Part shown: positions 1-9,055 of the stretch, in pieces
Numbering within the stretch: position 1 is the stretch's first letter
How the letters are laid out: each line of letters begins with the position of its first letter
Origin: Bradyrhizobium lablabi
Lineage (GTDB): Bacteria; Pseudomonadota; Alphaproteobacteria; Rhizobiales; Xanthobacteraceae
Length of the DNA: 64,000 nucleotides
Direction of reading: 5' to 3'
Assembly: GCF_018129385.1 (NCBI RefSeq)
Contig: NZ_JAFCLN010000017.1
Span: 1 to 64,000 of the forward strand
Translations under genes and position numbers: made by a program
Notes under the pieces: model-generated
The model's input: the letters and a program-made list of their open reading frames with translations, nothing else
Databases searched by the model: none
Told to the model about the DNA's origin: nothing

Positions 1-57
1 GCCAACGGCGAGGATACCCGCCGCTGAGCCGAGAATAAGGCTCTTAACCATCTTCAT
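1..57 (-). CDS. Porin, N-terminal fragment (cut by window edge)
   Basis: Only the first 19 codons are inside the window. They read MKMVKSLILGSAAGILAVG, which matches the start of the signal peptide of the trimeric outer-membrane porins that are numerous in Bradyrhizobium. A good ribosome site (GGAGG, 7 bases before the ATG) supports the start. The long leader to its right would be its promoter and 5' untranslated region. The product would form a general diffusion channel in the outer membrane. The call rests on the signal peptide alone. Confidence 0.7.
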   Translation of the reverse strand, partial: MKMVKSLILGSAAGILAVG

Positions 58-944
58 GTTAAACCTCCAAGTTGCTCTAAAGGGAAGGTTCCGGATCCGC
101 CGGGCTGACGCCCTAGGTTGGTTCCCTTGTCCCCTGTAACCACCGCCTAGCCGCTTCGCGCTTTCGGACACTCCCGCAAAAAACGCGAGGGACTTAAGCG
201 AACCACCTAAAACGGGACGACCTCGGGATGCCCCCCTCCGTCGCGCAGTCAGAATTACCGATGCACCCTGCACACGCAACAAAGGAACCGCTTCGAAACC
301 CCTGACTCGGACCGTTTTTGGAATTGTGTTGCACAAATAGCACGCGTCCGTGATCGAGCCGTCCTCGCAAGTATTTGTTTTGTAAAAGATTTTTCTGACG
401 GTTCCATTTGATGTCCGGATCGGCATCGAGATGCCCGTCGCGCCGCTATCCACCGCGCAGACCACTCGTCACCTCGAATCGGCAACGAGATTCGATGCCG
501 TTCCTGGAAAGATATGAAGACCGCGCCTGCGCGATGCGACGACGCTGTATTCTCGCGTGGCCGCGCAGCGCAAAGCCCGCGCCCGCAATCCAGGAAATGC
601 AAGAAACCCTTATTTCTTCGGCACAACTTGCATCGTCGATGTGGGGTGCAATGAAGCTGCCAGGCGAATCGCGCGAAGCTCACGCCAGCCGCCAAAATCA
701 AACAGCGGCACGCGACTCGATAAGAAGCGGCATGCACCACTCTTTATTAGTGCGAGAAGCTCGTCCTCTCCGGGGGCGTTCGAACCGCCGCCGGATTTCC
801 GCCCTTGTCGCATTTCTGACACGCGCCATGAATCGGGCGTTTTCGGCATCCCGGCTGCCGCAAGGCCGCTCCGGCGCCCTTCGGATAAATCATTTGAATC
901 TGTCGCTTGCGGCTCGCCCTCACGTCGGGCATATCGGCCTCAAC
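58..944. other. Long non-coding stretch between porin and tRNA-Ser
   Basis: The porin-proximal part should hold the porin promoter and leader. Open frames exist on both strands, but they overlap each other, are arginine/serine-rich, lack convincing ribosome sites and resemble no family I know. I see no gene I can support here. Confidence 0.5.
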
Positions 945-1038
945 GGAGACGTGGCCGAGTGGCTGAAGGCGGCGGTTTGCTAAACCGTTATAGGCTTGTA
1001 AAGGCCTATCGAGGGTTCGAATCCCTCCGTCTCCGCCA
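945..1038 (+). tRNA. tRNA-Ser(GCU)
   Basis: Type II tRNA. The acceptor stem GGAGACG pairs with CGTCTCC, followed by discriminator G and an encoded CCA (1036-1038). The anticodon loop is TTGCTAA with anticodon GCU, which reads AGC/AGU serine codons. There is a long variable arm, and the T arm carries GGTTCGAATCC. All features fit tRNA-Ser. The 3' end of serine tRNA genes is a common integration target, and the accessory sulfatase block starts a few hundred bases downstream, but I found no second copy of the tRNA 3' end in the window. Confidence 0.97.
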
Positions 1039-1503
1039 TGATAGAGAAATAAGACATTGATTTGGTTCGGTTTATTTTGACTACCGGCCCACTGTCCCCA
1101 CCGGATTCTCCACCTGATGGTTCGGCTTAATTCGCGAAAAACGTCGCCCCTGAAAGCATGTCGACTTAGCCAGACGGACTTGGGCTGACGTCGCCATACC
1201 GGAGCACATCAATCCAATTGCGCGTATCGATATCCGCTCCCCAACGCGAACATGCTTCGCGTGATGCCGTCGCTAGGCGTATCGCTCCGAATCGTTGGAG
1301 CCGACGTTTGATGAACTGGCGCGCTGTCATGAGAGCGGAAGCGGTTTTTGATTTGCCTCATGCAAATGCCGATCACGACGCACTCCGTCGCGACCTCGCT
1401 ATACGCGCACTGTCCTGGCAGCAGCTTTACGATCCACTGTTGCCCGACATTTTCCTTGCCTGCATTGCCTCCGGGCCCGAGGTGCGATCGATAGGTTGAA
1501 CTT
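1039..1503. other. Intergenic stretch after tRNA-Ser, no supported gene
   Basis: A 93-codon open frame on the plus strand (1218-1499) is the only candidate. It has no clear ribosome site and no recognisable motif, and its C-terminal half resembles nothing I can name. It could be a decayed gene remnant. No integrase or transposase fragment was seen. Confidence 0.4.
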
Positions 1504-2541
1504 CTACTTCGTCACTCTGGGCCGGCTTGGCGTAGCGGTGCTTGCAGGCGGCGCGGCAGAAATCGCAAACGTCAGCCACGTATTCCAGCCTGAGGGCCGA
1601 TTTGCCGCATCGAATTCCCCGTATCCCTTCAGGTTCAGGTATCCCTGCAGGCCATCACCCATTGGAAAAATATAGCCTGCCTGCGGGCCAATACCGAGAA
1701 CGCGCGACCTGAAACCTCCGAGTATCGGAGATCCGCCCTGATCATCGGTAATCTGCTGATAGGCGTATCCCACCAGACCAACAAAGACCTGCTTCGAGAG
1801 AAACTTCGACGCCCCCCAGTCGAAATGGAAATCGACACCGCTTTGAACCTGCGTAGCAGGATTCTTGAAGTTGTACGTGAAGCCCGCAACGGCCGACAAT
1901 TCGTGTCCCGTCACGGGATTCAGGTAGGTGTAGCCGCCGCCCGCATCGATGGCTCCGTGGCCGATGCCAATATTGGAAAGGCGGCTGGGATCATAAGCGC
2001 CTACCGGAATATCGCCGGTCGCGTAGGTCATGTAGTTGTGGACGCCGTCATTCCACTTCAGCGTAACCATCGGATAGAGGTCGCCGAACCCAACGAGCGA
2101 GTCTGATATGCTTCCCGTACGGGTGACCGCAAATGGTCCAAATCCCGCCGTCAGCGTGCCGTCGAGTGTCGTGCTGTTTCGACCGAATACTCCGATGACC
2201 CCCATGGCCAGCTGACCGCCGAGCACCGGTGTCGCGAAAGTGTATGTCGGAGCCAGGAAGACCAGGTCCGGAGGCGCACTCAAATTGACGTTCAGGCTGA
2301 CGTTGACGTTCGGGGCAAACCGGCCGACCTGAATTTCTCTTGCAGCCGCAGCCGCACCTGAGGCCTCAACGCTGGTATGGTAATAGATGGCCCCAAGCGA
2401 CCAGCCAGGGGCGGTAGGCACTGCCGCCAGACTGCCGAATCGACCGGGCACCCAATAGGATATGCCGCTCTCGTCAGCTTGAGCGACGCTGGCGCCAAAG
2501 GTCGCAACGAGCATGATTCCGAGTGCGGAAACTGCTTTCAT
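1504..2541 (-). CDS. SphA/MetA-type outer-membrane protein
   Basis: A 345-residue protein with a signal peptide (cut after AQA near residue 22) and a body rich in alternating aromatic and glycine strands, as in outer-membrane beta barrels. The layout matches the MetA-pathway phenol-degradation/SphA family (COG4313-like), whose members act in outer-membrane passage of hydrophobic or aromatic substrates. The start has a strong GAGGAGG ribosome site. It is the last gene of a minus-strand run from the formylglycine-generating enzyme, separated from its neighbour by about 280 bases that hold a TTGGACC box, so it may have its own promoter. Its substrate is unknown; the sulfatase context suggests entry or exit of a sulfate ester or its aromatic product (inference). 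Confidence 0.75.
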   Translation of the reverse strand: MKAVSALGIMLVATFGASVAQADESGISYWVPGRFGSLAAVPTAPGWSLGAIYYHTSVEASGAAAAAREIQVGRFAPNVNVSLNVNLSAPPDLVFLAPTYTFATPVLGGQLAMGVIGVFGRNSTTLDGTLTAGFGPFAVTRTGSISDSLVGFGDLYPMVTLKWNDGVHNYMTYATGDIPVGAYDPSRLSNIGIGHGAIDAGGGYTYLNPVTGHELSAVAGFTYNFKNPATQVQSGVDFHFDWGASKFLSKQVFVGLVGYAYQQITDDQGGSPILGGFRSRVLGIGPQAGYIFPMGDGLQGYLNLKGYGEFDAANRPSGWNTWLTFAISAAPPASTATPSRPRVTK

Positions 2542-2688
2542 TTACGCCTCCTCTGCCTCGCTCGATCGGAGCAACAGTCTATCTAAACCACTCTCACGCG
2601 TCCGTTGCGGATGGGTCACATCCTGCGGTTTAGCTGGCGCCGTTCGGCTATTCCTGCAATCGTACACATGCTGGGATCCATGGTGATA

Positions 2689-2697
2689 TTGGACCAA
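2689..2697. promoter_or_regulatory. TTGGACC half-site upstream of the SphA-like gene
   Basis: TTGGACCAA lies about 150 bases upstream of the SphA-like start. The same TTGGACC half-site opens the perfect dyad at 8896-8911 and the imperfect dyad at 14672-14687. Here the second half is poor (GGGAAG after three bases). A function as an operator is inference. Confidence 0.3.
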
Positions 2698-2818
2698 AGG
2701 GAAGTTTCGTCAGAATGGCAGGCGAACTCGGGCTTGCGGGGCCAAGCGGGCATCTCAGGGTGAATTGCTTCCAGCGGTGCCGAGCAGCTTTAAGCGAGGG
2801 CGTCGAACTGCCGATAAA

Positions 2819-3226
2819 TCACATAGGACAACGCGAGTAGCTCAAGGTGAATTCCGGCATTCCCGGGAAAATTCGTGCAATTGTGTTGTCGTCGATGATT
2901 TTCGCGCTGAGTTGAACGTTCGATGTCATGATGTCATCCGCACATCTGGCAAGCATGTGGACGACATCACCCTGCTCCTTCCGCCTTGTGATCGTGCACG
3001 TTTGCATTTGGCCTCGCACTCTATCCCCCTCCAGGATAAATCCTCCGCCGTACTGATCGGAATCCTGCCGAAAGGAGATTGCGCCATCCTTCTTTATGAA
3101 AACCTTGCTGCAAGCGGAGGGAGCGGTAGCCCACGAACCGGTTAAATCGACGGCCTTCACCGTGGCGGCAAACCCGATCCAGCCGGATATCAATGCGCAA
3201 AGCGCGGCGAGGCTTCTCAATTTCAT
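2819..3226 (-). CDS. Small secreted protein, function unknown
   Basis: The start at 3226 (MKLRSLAALC...) is chosen because AAGGAGAG sits just before it; an in-frame start 27 bases upstream lacks such a site. The 135-residue product has a signal peptide ending near residue 25 and then begins DLTGSWATAPSACSKVF, the opening seen in many small secreted proteobacterial proteins of lipocalin-like shape. Three later cysteines could form disulfides in the periplasm. It lies 60 bases after the HAD phosphatase gene and probably belongs to the same transcript. I do not recognise a named family. Confidence 0.65.
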   Translation of the reverse strand: MKLRSLAALCALISGWIGFAATVKAVDLTGSWATAPSACSKVFIKKDGAISFRQDSDQYGGGFILEGDRVRGQMQTCTITRRKEQGDVVHMLARCADDIMTSNVQLSAKIIDDNTIARIFPGMPEFTLSYSRCPM

Positions 3227-3286
3227 CTGTCTCTCCTTGTAGGCCTGCTTCATTTTATTGGGCGAATTTGACGATCGCGATGACTC

Positions 3287-4324
3287 CTAGTCGAAGGGAA
3301 AGACGCGCTTCCAGTCTCGCTTCATGTCGACTACGGTCCACTTGTTCTCCGCGGCGGCATCCAGGGCGACGTTGAGTTTGCCGAAATGCGACTGGCGGTC
3401 GTAGGCATACTCACGCTCCGCATCGGTGTGATGGACGATCAGGCCAAAGCGCGCGCCGCCGGCGCCGAGCGTCGCCCATTGCAGCATTTCGAGATCGCCG
3501 TCGGAGTTGCCGAAAGCGGCGATAGGACGGCGACCGATATGCTCGTTGATACCGATTGGCTTTCCCGTCTTATCGTCGATGAAGTTGATTTCGGGCAGCC
3601 GGAAAAGTGTTGGCGCACCGTCTTTCATCTCAAATCGGGTCTTGATCGACGACCCGACAACCTGCTCCGGCGGTACGCCGTAGATTCGCTCGGTCCACGG
3701 CCGCATGAATTCGATGCCGCCGCCTGAGACGATGAAGGTCTTGAACCCATTTGCCCGAAGGTGGGCCAGCAATTCCAGCATCGGCTGGTAGACCAGCTCG
3801 GTATAGGGTCGCTTGAAGCGGTGATCACGCGCGGTCGCGAGCCAGTCGGTGACGATCTTCTCAAACTGTGCCGTGGTCATGCCGGCATGCGTCACAGCGA
3901 TGATTTCGACCAAGCCTTTTTCACCGGAAGCCGCCAGCGCTTTCGGGTCGCCGTCCAGCACCGCTGCGAACGGCTGCTTGGTCTTCCAGTCCGGATGCAT
4001 GGGCGCAAGGGCCTTCACCCGGTCAAGCGCAAAAGCCAGTTGCACATACATCGGCTGCTCAATCCAGAGGGTGCCGTCATTGTCGAAGGTCGCGATGCGT
4101 TGCTCCGCCGGCACGAAGTAAGGTCCGCCTTGCGTCGTGACCCGCGCGACAAAGTCGAGAATGGACGATTTCGTCGCGCCGTCGTTCCAGGATGGCAGCG
4201 GGTCGCGCTGCGCCTGCGCCACTCCAGTGGTAGAATGCAGTGCCGCGGACAGCACCGGAAGCATCGCCAGGGACGAGAGCAGAACGCGGCGGTCGAGAAC
4301 AGGAGATCGTATGATGCGTTTCAT
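3287..4324 (-). CDS. Secreted HAD-family phosphatase
   Basis: A haloacid-dehalogenase superfamily hydrolase. Motif I is DNDGT at residues 81-85 (nucleophile D81, acid/base D83). SGGG gives motif II, and GNSDGD gives the C-terminal magnesium-binding motif. Known members of this type are phosphomonoesterases or phosphoserine phosphatase-like enzymes. An arginine pair (DRRVLLSSLA) before a hydrophobic stretch suggests a Tat-type signal and a periplasmic location. ATG 4324 follows GGGAGG at 6-7 bases; an in-frame GTG six bases upstream overlaps that site and is rejected. It lies 29 bases after the first arylsulfatase, so co-transcription is likely. Its substrate is unknown. Confidence 0.82.
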   Translation of the reverse strand: MKRIIRSPVLDRRVLLSSLAMLPVLSAALHSTTGVAQAQRDPLPSWNDGATKSSILDFVARVTTQGGPYFVPAEQRIATFDNDGTLWIEQPMYVQLAFALDRVKALAPMHPDWKTKQPFAAVLDGDPKALAASGEKGLVEIIAVTHAGMTTAQFEKIVTDWLATARDHRFKRPYTELVYQPMLELLAHLRANGFKTFIVSGGGIEFMRPWTERIYGVPPEQVVGSSIKTRFEMKDGAPTLFRLPEINFIDDKTGKPIGINEHIGRRPIAAFGNSDGDLEMLQWATLGAGGARFGLIVHHTDAEREYAYDRQSHFGKLNVALDAAAENKWTVVDMKRDWKRVFPFD

Positions 4325-4353
4325 GGACACCCTCCCGATTGCAATCAGTCAGC

Positions 4354-5853
4354 CTAAAACCGTGTCATGTTTGCGCTTGGCGCGTTCGGGCTTTTTACCA
4401 GGCTTGCCTTGTATTGTTCCACCGCGCCGAGAAGTGGCCCGAGCACCCAATTGTACATCTCGCCGATATTGTGCTCCTCGCGCGGGTCGGCTTCGATGTT
4501 GAAGACCCTGGGATAGCCGTTCATCGGCGCGGCGCTGGAGCCGATCCCACCCATCAGAGTTGCACCCCCCTCGCCGCTTCTGCCTGGCGCGACATCGACG
4601 AAATAAGCGCGGAATTGCTTCCAGCGCGCCGCGACGAGGTCGGGACCGACGAAGGTCAGCAAATGCTCGCGACGTCCCGTGTCATTGTGACCAAGCAGCA
4701 AGTCGCTCTGGTCGATACCGTCGATCGGCCGGTCGTCCGGCATCCTGCCGCCGGCAAGCCGTGCGAAGGTTGGGAAGAAATCCATAATTGAGAACATGGC
4801 ATTGGATGATCGCGGCCGGATATGGTCCGGCCAGCGGATGATGGCGGCGGTGCGGATCGCACCTTCGCTCACGTCACCGAGCGCTCCCCGGTAGGGTCCG
4901 GGCGATCCGATGTCCGGCATGTCGCCGCCGAATGCACGCGCCCCAGGTCCGTCGGGGCCATTGTCGGATGCGAAGACCGCGATAGTGTCCTTCGCCAAGC
5001 CGAGATCGTCGAGTGCATCGAGCATTTTCCCGACGATGGCATCGCCTTCCATCAGGGAATCGCCGAACTGGCCGATGCGCGACGCTCCCTCGAATCGTTT
5101 CGACGGCAGGTTCGGAAAGTGCGTCCGGGAGATCGGTAGATACAGAAAGAATGGTCTACCCGCCTGCTTCTGGCGCTTCATGAAATCGACGCCGCGATCC
5201 ACCAGCTCCCAGTCGATCTCGCGTCGCACTTCCTCAGTGTAGGGCTTGACCGCCTTGAGCGGTTCGCCTCGCTTCGCTTCGACGATTTGCGGACCCTTGT
5301 CGAGCGGAACGTCGAGCGTCTTGGTCAGGCGGGTCTGACGGATCATTCCGAACGCATCCCAGGTGTCGGCCGGCGGAATGCCATAGTATTCGTCGAAACC
5401 CTTGTTTTGTGGCTGGCTGTATGGCTGCGCACCGAGGTGCCACTTGCCGAAGATTGCGGTGGCATAGCCGGTTTCGCGCAGCATCTCGGCCATGGTCACT
5501 TCCTTCGCCGGGAGCGAAAAAGTCGATCCGTCGACCGCAACCAGCGACAGGCCGGAGCGGATGGAATAGCGCCCCGTCATCAGCGCCGCGCGCGACGGCG
5601 TGCAGGCCGGCTCGACCAGGAACTGTGTCAGCCGCAAGCCTTCGGCGGCGAGTTGATCGAGGCGCGGTGTTGGTGCACCGCGCAATTCACCACCGCCATA
5701 GACGCCGATGTCGCCGTACCCGGTATTGTCGGCAAGAATGACAAGGATGTTGGGCTTCTGCTGCTGTGCAATGGCTGGCGCAACGGCGGTCAACGCCGTC
5801 GCCGCCAGGAAAAGAAGAGCTCTGGGCCAGATAGTCGTAGCAACGGCGGTCAT
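4354..5853 (-). CDS. Exported arylsulfatase with canonical C-T-P-S-R motif
   Basis: A sulfatase of the alkaline-phosphatase superfamily, 499 residues. A signal peptide ends near AIAQ (residue 30). The N-terminal metal-binding segment reads ILADNTGYGD. The signature C84-T-P-S-R88 marks the cysteine that is oxidised to formylglycine by formylglycine-generating enzyme, and GKWHLG and ASDNGPDG are further sulfatase signatures. It hydrolyses sulfate esters in the periplasm; the natural substrate cannot be read from sequence. The start at 5853 is preferred because the upstream in-frame extension is not signal-like. The gene is in the same direction as, and 162 bases from, a second sulfatase and close to the activating enzyme. 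Confidence 0.9.
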   Translation of the reverse strand: MTAVATTIWPRALLFLAATALTAVAPAIAQQQKPNILVILADNTGYGDIGVYGGGELRGAPTPRLDQLAAEGLRLTQFLVEPACTPSRAALMTGRYSIRSGLSLVAVDGSTFSLPAKEVTMAEMLRETGYATAIFGKWHLGAQPYSQPQNKGFDEYYGIPPADTWDAFGMIRQTRLTKTLDVPLDKGPQIVEAKRGEPLKAVKPYTEEVRREIDWELVDRGVDFMKRQKQAGRPFFLYLPISRTHFPNLPSKRFEGASRIGQFGDSLMEGDAIVGKMLDALDDLGLAKDTIAVFASDNGPDGPGARAFGGDMPDIGSPGPYRGALGDVSEGAIRTAAIIRWPDHIRPRSSNAMFSIMDFFPTFARLAGGRMPDDRPIDGIDQSDLLLGHNDTGRREHLLTFVGPDLVAARWKQFRAYFVDVAPGRSGEGGATLMGGIGSSAAPMNGYPRVFNIEADPREEHNIGEMYNWVLGPLLGAVEQYKASLVKSPNAPSANMTRF

Positions 5854-6015
5854 CCGCGCCTCTGGATACCAAGATAGTTGAAACCTGCTTCCGACCGATT
5901 TCCTGTACAACGACTCGAAACGAGCCGAAGCAATCGAATGTGCGTTTGAGGAGCGACCGATCCTTACGGACCGGCCGCTGCCCATCCTGTTTGGCTATCG
6001 CACTTGACGTTGCAA

Positions 6016-7797
6016 CTAGTCGCTGCGGCCGGCCGTCTTCATATTCTGAACTTGCCGCATGACCTGTTCCAGGTTGTAGCTGGCCGGGTCCTGTAGCGGC
6101 GGGAACTTGATGTAGGACTCGAGGTGCATCAACCAAAGCTGCTGGCCGATGGGCAGCAAGTTCCAGTCATAGACGTAGGCGGTCGACGGAGCAGCAATCG
6201 CGCCGCCCATGCCGAACAGTGTCTTCTGTTGCGCACCCACCGAGGTCTCGAAGGGATCGCGCTTGATGTTGACGACCTGGGTCCAGGAGTAGGGCTGCAC
6301 ACCCGAAACGAAGCCCGCCGGGTCGTCGGACACCATTGCGAAATACATCTTCCAGTTCTTGTAGCGAACCGCCGACGGCGTCGTGCTGGAGTAGTACAGG
6401 AAGTGGTCGCGTGCCGACTTCTCGGACTTGCCGCTCAGGTAGTCGATCTGGTTGATGCCATCGAGCGTGGTCTTGACGATGCCGGGATATTCACCAGCCT
6501 CGATCCGTCGCTTCAGTGCGTCGCTTTTCGGGCCGCCGGCGATCTCGACGAGAGTCGGAAGCCAGTCAAGGGCGGCAAACATTTCGTTCTTCACCGTGCC
6601 GGGCTTGATGACGCCTGGCCACCGGATCACCATCGGGGCGCGCATCCCGCCCTCCCAGGTACTCAACTTGCCGCCCTTGAACGGCGTGACGCCGCCGTCC
6701 GGGAAGGTAATTGTCTCGGCGCCGTTGTCGGTGGTGAAGACCACGATCGTGTTGTTGAGTTGGCCGATGTCTTCCAGCTTCTTGAGCACCACGCCGATGT
6801 TGTCGTCCATCTGCTTCATGCCGGCTTCATTGATGCCCCAATCCTTGCCGCCGGTCTCGCCCAACATCCCCAGATATTTGTCATTCAGCACAGTCGTGAT
6901 GTGCATGCGCGCCGGATTGTACCAGACGAAGAACGGCTTGTTGGTGCGGCGAGGATCGTTGCGATCGAGGAAGTCGACGACCTTGGCCGAGATTTCCTCG
7001 TCGATCCCCTTCGATCGCTCAAGCGTAAGCGGGCCCTCGTCCTTGCATGTTTGTTTAGCGGGACTGCCGTCGGATGACGTGCACGCGAGCATCGGACGCG
7101 GTGGCGTCAAGCAGACCGTGGTCTTGGGATCCACCGCGCCGGCAACCTCGGGCACACCGGGGATCGGCGTGTTCCTGCATGGCGGCGCGACGGTCTGCTG
7201 GGTTGCGGTCTTGTTGATGTCTGGGAAGCTCACCCCCTGCATGGCATCGAGGTGATAGAGGTAGCCCCAGAATTCCTGGAAACCATGCGCGGTCGGCAGC
7301 GAGTCGGTGTGGTCGCCGAGATGGTTCTTGCCGAACTCTCCGGTGTTGTAGCCGAGATCGAGCAAGAACCTGGCAAGGTGCGGCGTGCCGGTCCGCAGAT
7401 AGGACGGGCTGCCGGGAATTTCCGGCAAGGTCATGCCGACGCGAACCGGCTGCATGCCCGTGATGAAGGCCGTACGCCCGGCCGTGCAGCTTTGCTCGGC
7501 GTAATAGTGCGTGAACATCGCGCCTTCGTTGCCGATGCGATCGATGTTGGGCGTCTCCCCAACCATCAATCCGCGGTGGTAGATGCTCGGCTGCATCCAG
7601 CCGATGTCGTCACCCATGATGAAAAGGATGTTTGGTTTTTGCTGGTTTTGCGCCACGGCCGGTGTGCTGACCGGTCCGGACAGCGACATCAGCATGGTTG
7701 CGCCGAGTAACGCGGCGCAGCGCTTGTGCCAACCTGCCTTCTCTGGCGGCGCAGTTAAGCCATGAGGTGGATTGTCGTTCAGCCTGCGGTTAGACAT
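6016..7797 (-). CDS. Exported arylsulfatase with variant C-T-A-G-R motif
   Basis: A second sulfatase, 593 residues, only distantly like its neighbour. A hydrophobic segment ends at PAVAQ (residue 50), preceded by an unusually long polar N-terminus. The metal-binding segment is IMGDDIGW. The formylglycine site is C104-T-A-G-R108, with alanine where most sulfatases have proline; C-x-A-x-R sites occur in some sulfatases and can still be modified. FTTDNGAE and GEFGKNHLGD are further signatures. A cysteine-bearing insert at about residues 205-265 (before the GIDEEIS segment) is absent from the neighbour. ATG 7797 follows GGGAG. It lies 34 bases after the formylglycine-generating enzyme gene, so the two are almost surely co-transcribed. 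Confidence 0.88.
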   Translation of the reverse strand: MSNRRLNDNPPHGLTAPPEKAGWHKRCAALLGATMLMSLSGPVSTPAVAQNQQKPNILFIMGDDIGWMQPSIYHRGLMVGETPNIDRIGNEGAMFTHYYAEQSCTAGRTAFITGMQPVRVGMTLPEIPGSPSYLRTGTPHLARFLLDLGYNTGEFGKNHLGDHTDSLPTAHGFQEFWGYLYHLDAMQGVSFPDINKTATQQTVAPPCRNTPIPGVPEVAGAVDPKTTVCLTPPRPMLACTSSDGSPAKQTCKDEGPLTLERSKGIDEEISAKVVDFLDRNDPRRTNKPFFVWYNPARMHITTVLNDKYLGMLGETGGKDWGINEAGMKQMDDNIGVVLKKLEDIGQLNNTIVVFTTDNGAETITFPDGGVTPFKGGKLSTWEGGMRAPMVIRWPGVIKPGTVKNEMFAALDWLPTLVEIAGGPKSDALKRRIEAGEYPGIVKTTLDGINQIDYLSGKSEKSARDHFLYYSSTTPSAVRYKNWKMYFAMVSDDPAGFVSGVQPYSWTQVVNIKRDPFETSVGAQQKTLFGMGGAIAAPSTAYVYDWNLLPIGQQLWLMHLESYIKFPPLQDPASYNLEQVMRQVQNMKTAGRSD

Positions 7798-7831
7798 GGC
7801 GTCGCTCCCTTGGTTGATCGCTGATGATGTG

Positions 7832-8821
7832 TCAGTACCGTGATCGCCGGATGCACCGGAATCCAAGATGGCTCGTTGAGGTGTCGACCGGTTCAGCATG
7901 TCGCGCTGCCGGCCGGTAGCGCCGGCAGTAGTTCGGCGCGCACAGATGCGAGCCGCCTTTGATGACTTTCCTGGGAATCTTCACGTTGGTCGTTCTGGGA
8001 TCGTAGCTGTCCGCCTCGCCAGCGCCGCGCGGATTCTGCGGAATGCAGCAGGCCTTCGCCGCATCAGCCTGATGCTTCGGCGAATACCAATCGGCCGTCC
8101 ATTCCCAGACGTTGCCGATCATGTCGTGCAATCCGTAACCGTTCGGCGGAAAGGCGGTCACCGGCGACGTGCGCTCGAAACCGTCGGCCTTGGTGTTCTG
8201 GCGCGGAAATTCACCCTGCCAGGTGTTGGCCATGTGACGGCCGCCCGGCGTGAGCTCGTTGCCCCACGCAAACTCTGTGTCTTCGAGGCCGCCGCGCGCG
8301 GCAAATTCCCATTCCGCTTCGGTCGGCATTTCCTTGCCGGCCCATTTTGCATAGGCGAGCACGTCGTTGAACGCCACATGCACGACGGGATGTTCGTCGA
8401 GAGCGTCGATGTTGCTATTCGGCCCATACGGATGCCGCCAGTCCGCGCCCTTGGCGAAGGCCCACCACTGGCTGAAGTCGCGCAGGCTGACCGCATGCCT
8501 GGGCGGCGAGAACATCAGCGAACCGGCATAGATCATGTGCGGCAGGATGCCCGGATAGTCTTTCGGGTCGGGCGGAATTTCAGCGAATGTGACGTGACCT
8601 GTGGCCTTGACGAATTCCGTGAACTGCCGGTTCGTCACCGGGTGCCGGTCCATCCAGAAGCCATCCACGGTGACGCGATGTGCAGGCGCTTCTTCCGGAT
8701 AATGCTTGTCCGACCCCATGCGAAACGTGCCGCCGGGTATCCAGATCATTGCATCGACGTCTGGAGAATTGTCACAAACGGCGTCGGGAGTGAGCTTGGT
8801 TGCAGGGCGCAATATCATCAA
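7832..8821 (-). CDS. Formylglycine-generating enzyme (sulfatase activator)
   Basis: A 329-residue FGE/SUMF1-family enzyme. It converts the cysteine of the sulfatase C-x-P/A-x-R motif to C-alpha-formylglycine using oxygen. Family marks are MIWIPGGTFRMGSD near residue 25, PVTNRQF, PTEAEWEFAARGG, GNVWEWTADWY and the C-terminal GGSHLCAPNYCRRYRPAARH. The last includes the two redox/copper-binding cysteines (C294 and C299) that separate true FGEs from the many cysteine-less relatives. No signal peptide is seen, so it should act in the cytoplasm before sulfatase export. It is the first gene of the minus-strand sulfatase operon. The first ATG is used; a second ATG follows directly. Confidence 0.9.
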   Translation of the reverse strand: MMILRPATKLTPDAVCDNSPDVDAMIWIPGGTFRMGSDKHYPEEAPAHRVTVDGFWMDRHPVTNRQFTEFVKATGHVTFAEIPPDPKDYPGILPHMIYAGSLMFSPPRHAVSLRDFSQWWAFAKGADWRHPYGPNSNIDALDEHPVVHVAFNDVLAYAKWAGKEMPTEAEWEFAARGGLEDTEFAWGNELTPGGRHMANTWQGEFPRQNTKADGFERTSPVTAFPPNGYGLHDMIGNVWEWTADWYSPKHQADAAKACCIPQNPRGAGEADSYDPRTTNVKIPRKVIKGGSHLCAPNYCRRYRPAARHAEPVDTSTSHLGFRCIRRSRY

Positions 8822-8895
8822 AGCGTTACCTTCCCTGCGATGGTCGACATGCTTCTGAGCAGGGGCACGCTACGAAGGAGAATGATCGAACGCTA

Positions 8896-8911
8896 TTGGA
8901 CCGTGGTCCAA
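8896..8911. promoter_or_regulatory. Perfect dyad TTGGACC-GT-GGTCCAA in a divergent promoter region
   Basis: A 7+2+7 perfect inverted repeat located 75 bases before the formylglycine-generating enzyme start and 145 bases before the cyclase start. The same half-site is found at 2689 and 14672. Its size and position fit a dimeric regulator site for one or both divergent genes. The LuxR-type regulator encoded at 14043 is one candidate (inference). Confidence 0.5.
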
Positions 8912-9055
8912 CATCGGGCGCTGACGTAGGACGGCCCTGCCCTCAAGGCCAATGTCGCACCGTTCGTTTTGCTGGCAGAATCGTGCGGCGTGTCGGCACC
9001 ATCGCCGGATTATGAAACAGTCGGGCTCCGGCTCGCACTTCGAAGAGGTCGGAAC

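Noticed and set aside
255..1060. Overlapping open frames of 160-190 codons upstream of and across tRNA-Ser
   Set aside because: They overlap each other on both strands, run into the tRNA gene, lack ribosome sites and have compositions typical of shadow frames in GC-rich DNA.
1218..1499. 93-codon plus-strand frame after tRNA-Ser as a possible island gene
   Set aside because: No ribosome site and no recognisable motif. It could be a remnant, but I cannot support a gene.
8969..9055. Longer start for the cyclase
   Set aside because: The extension has no ribosome site and no membrane-protein character; ATG 9056 has AGAGG before it.
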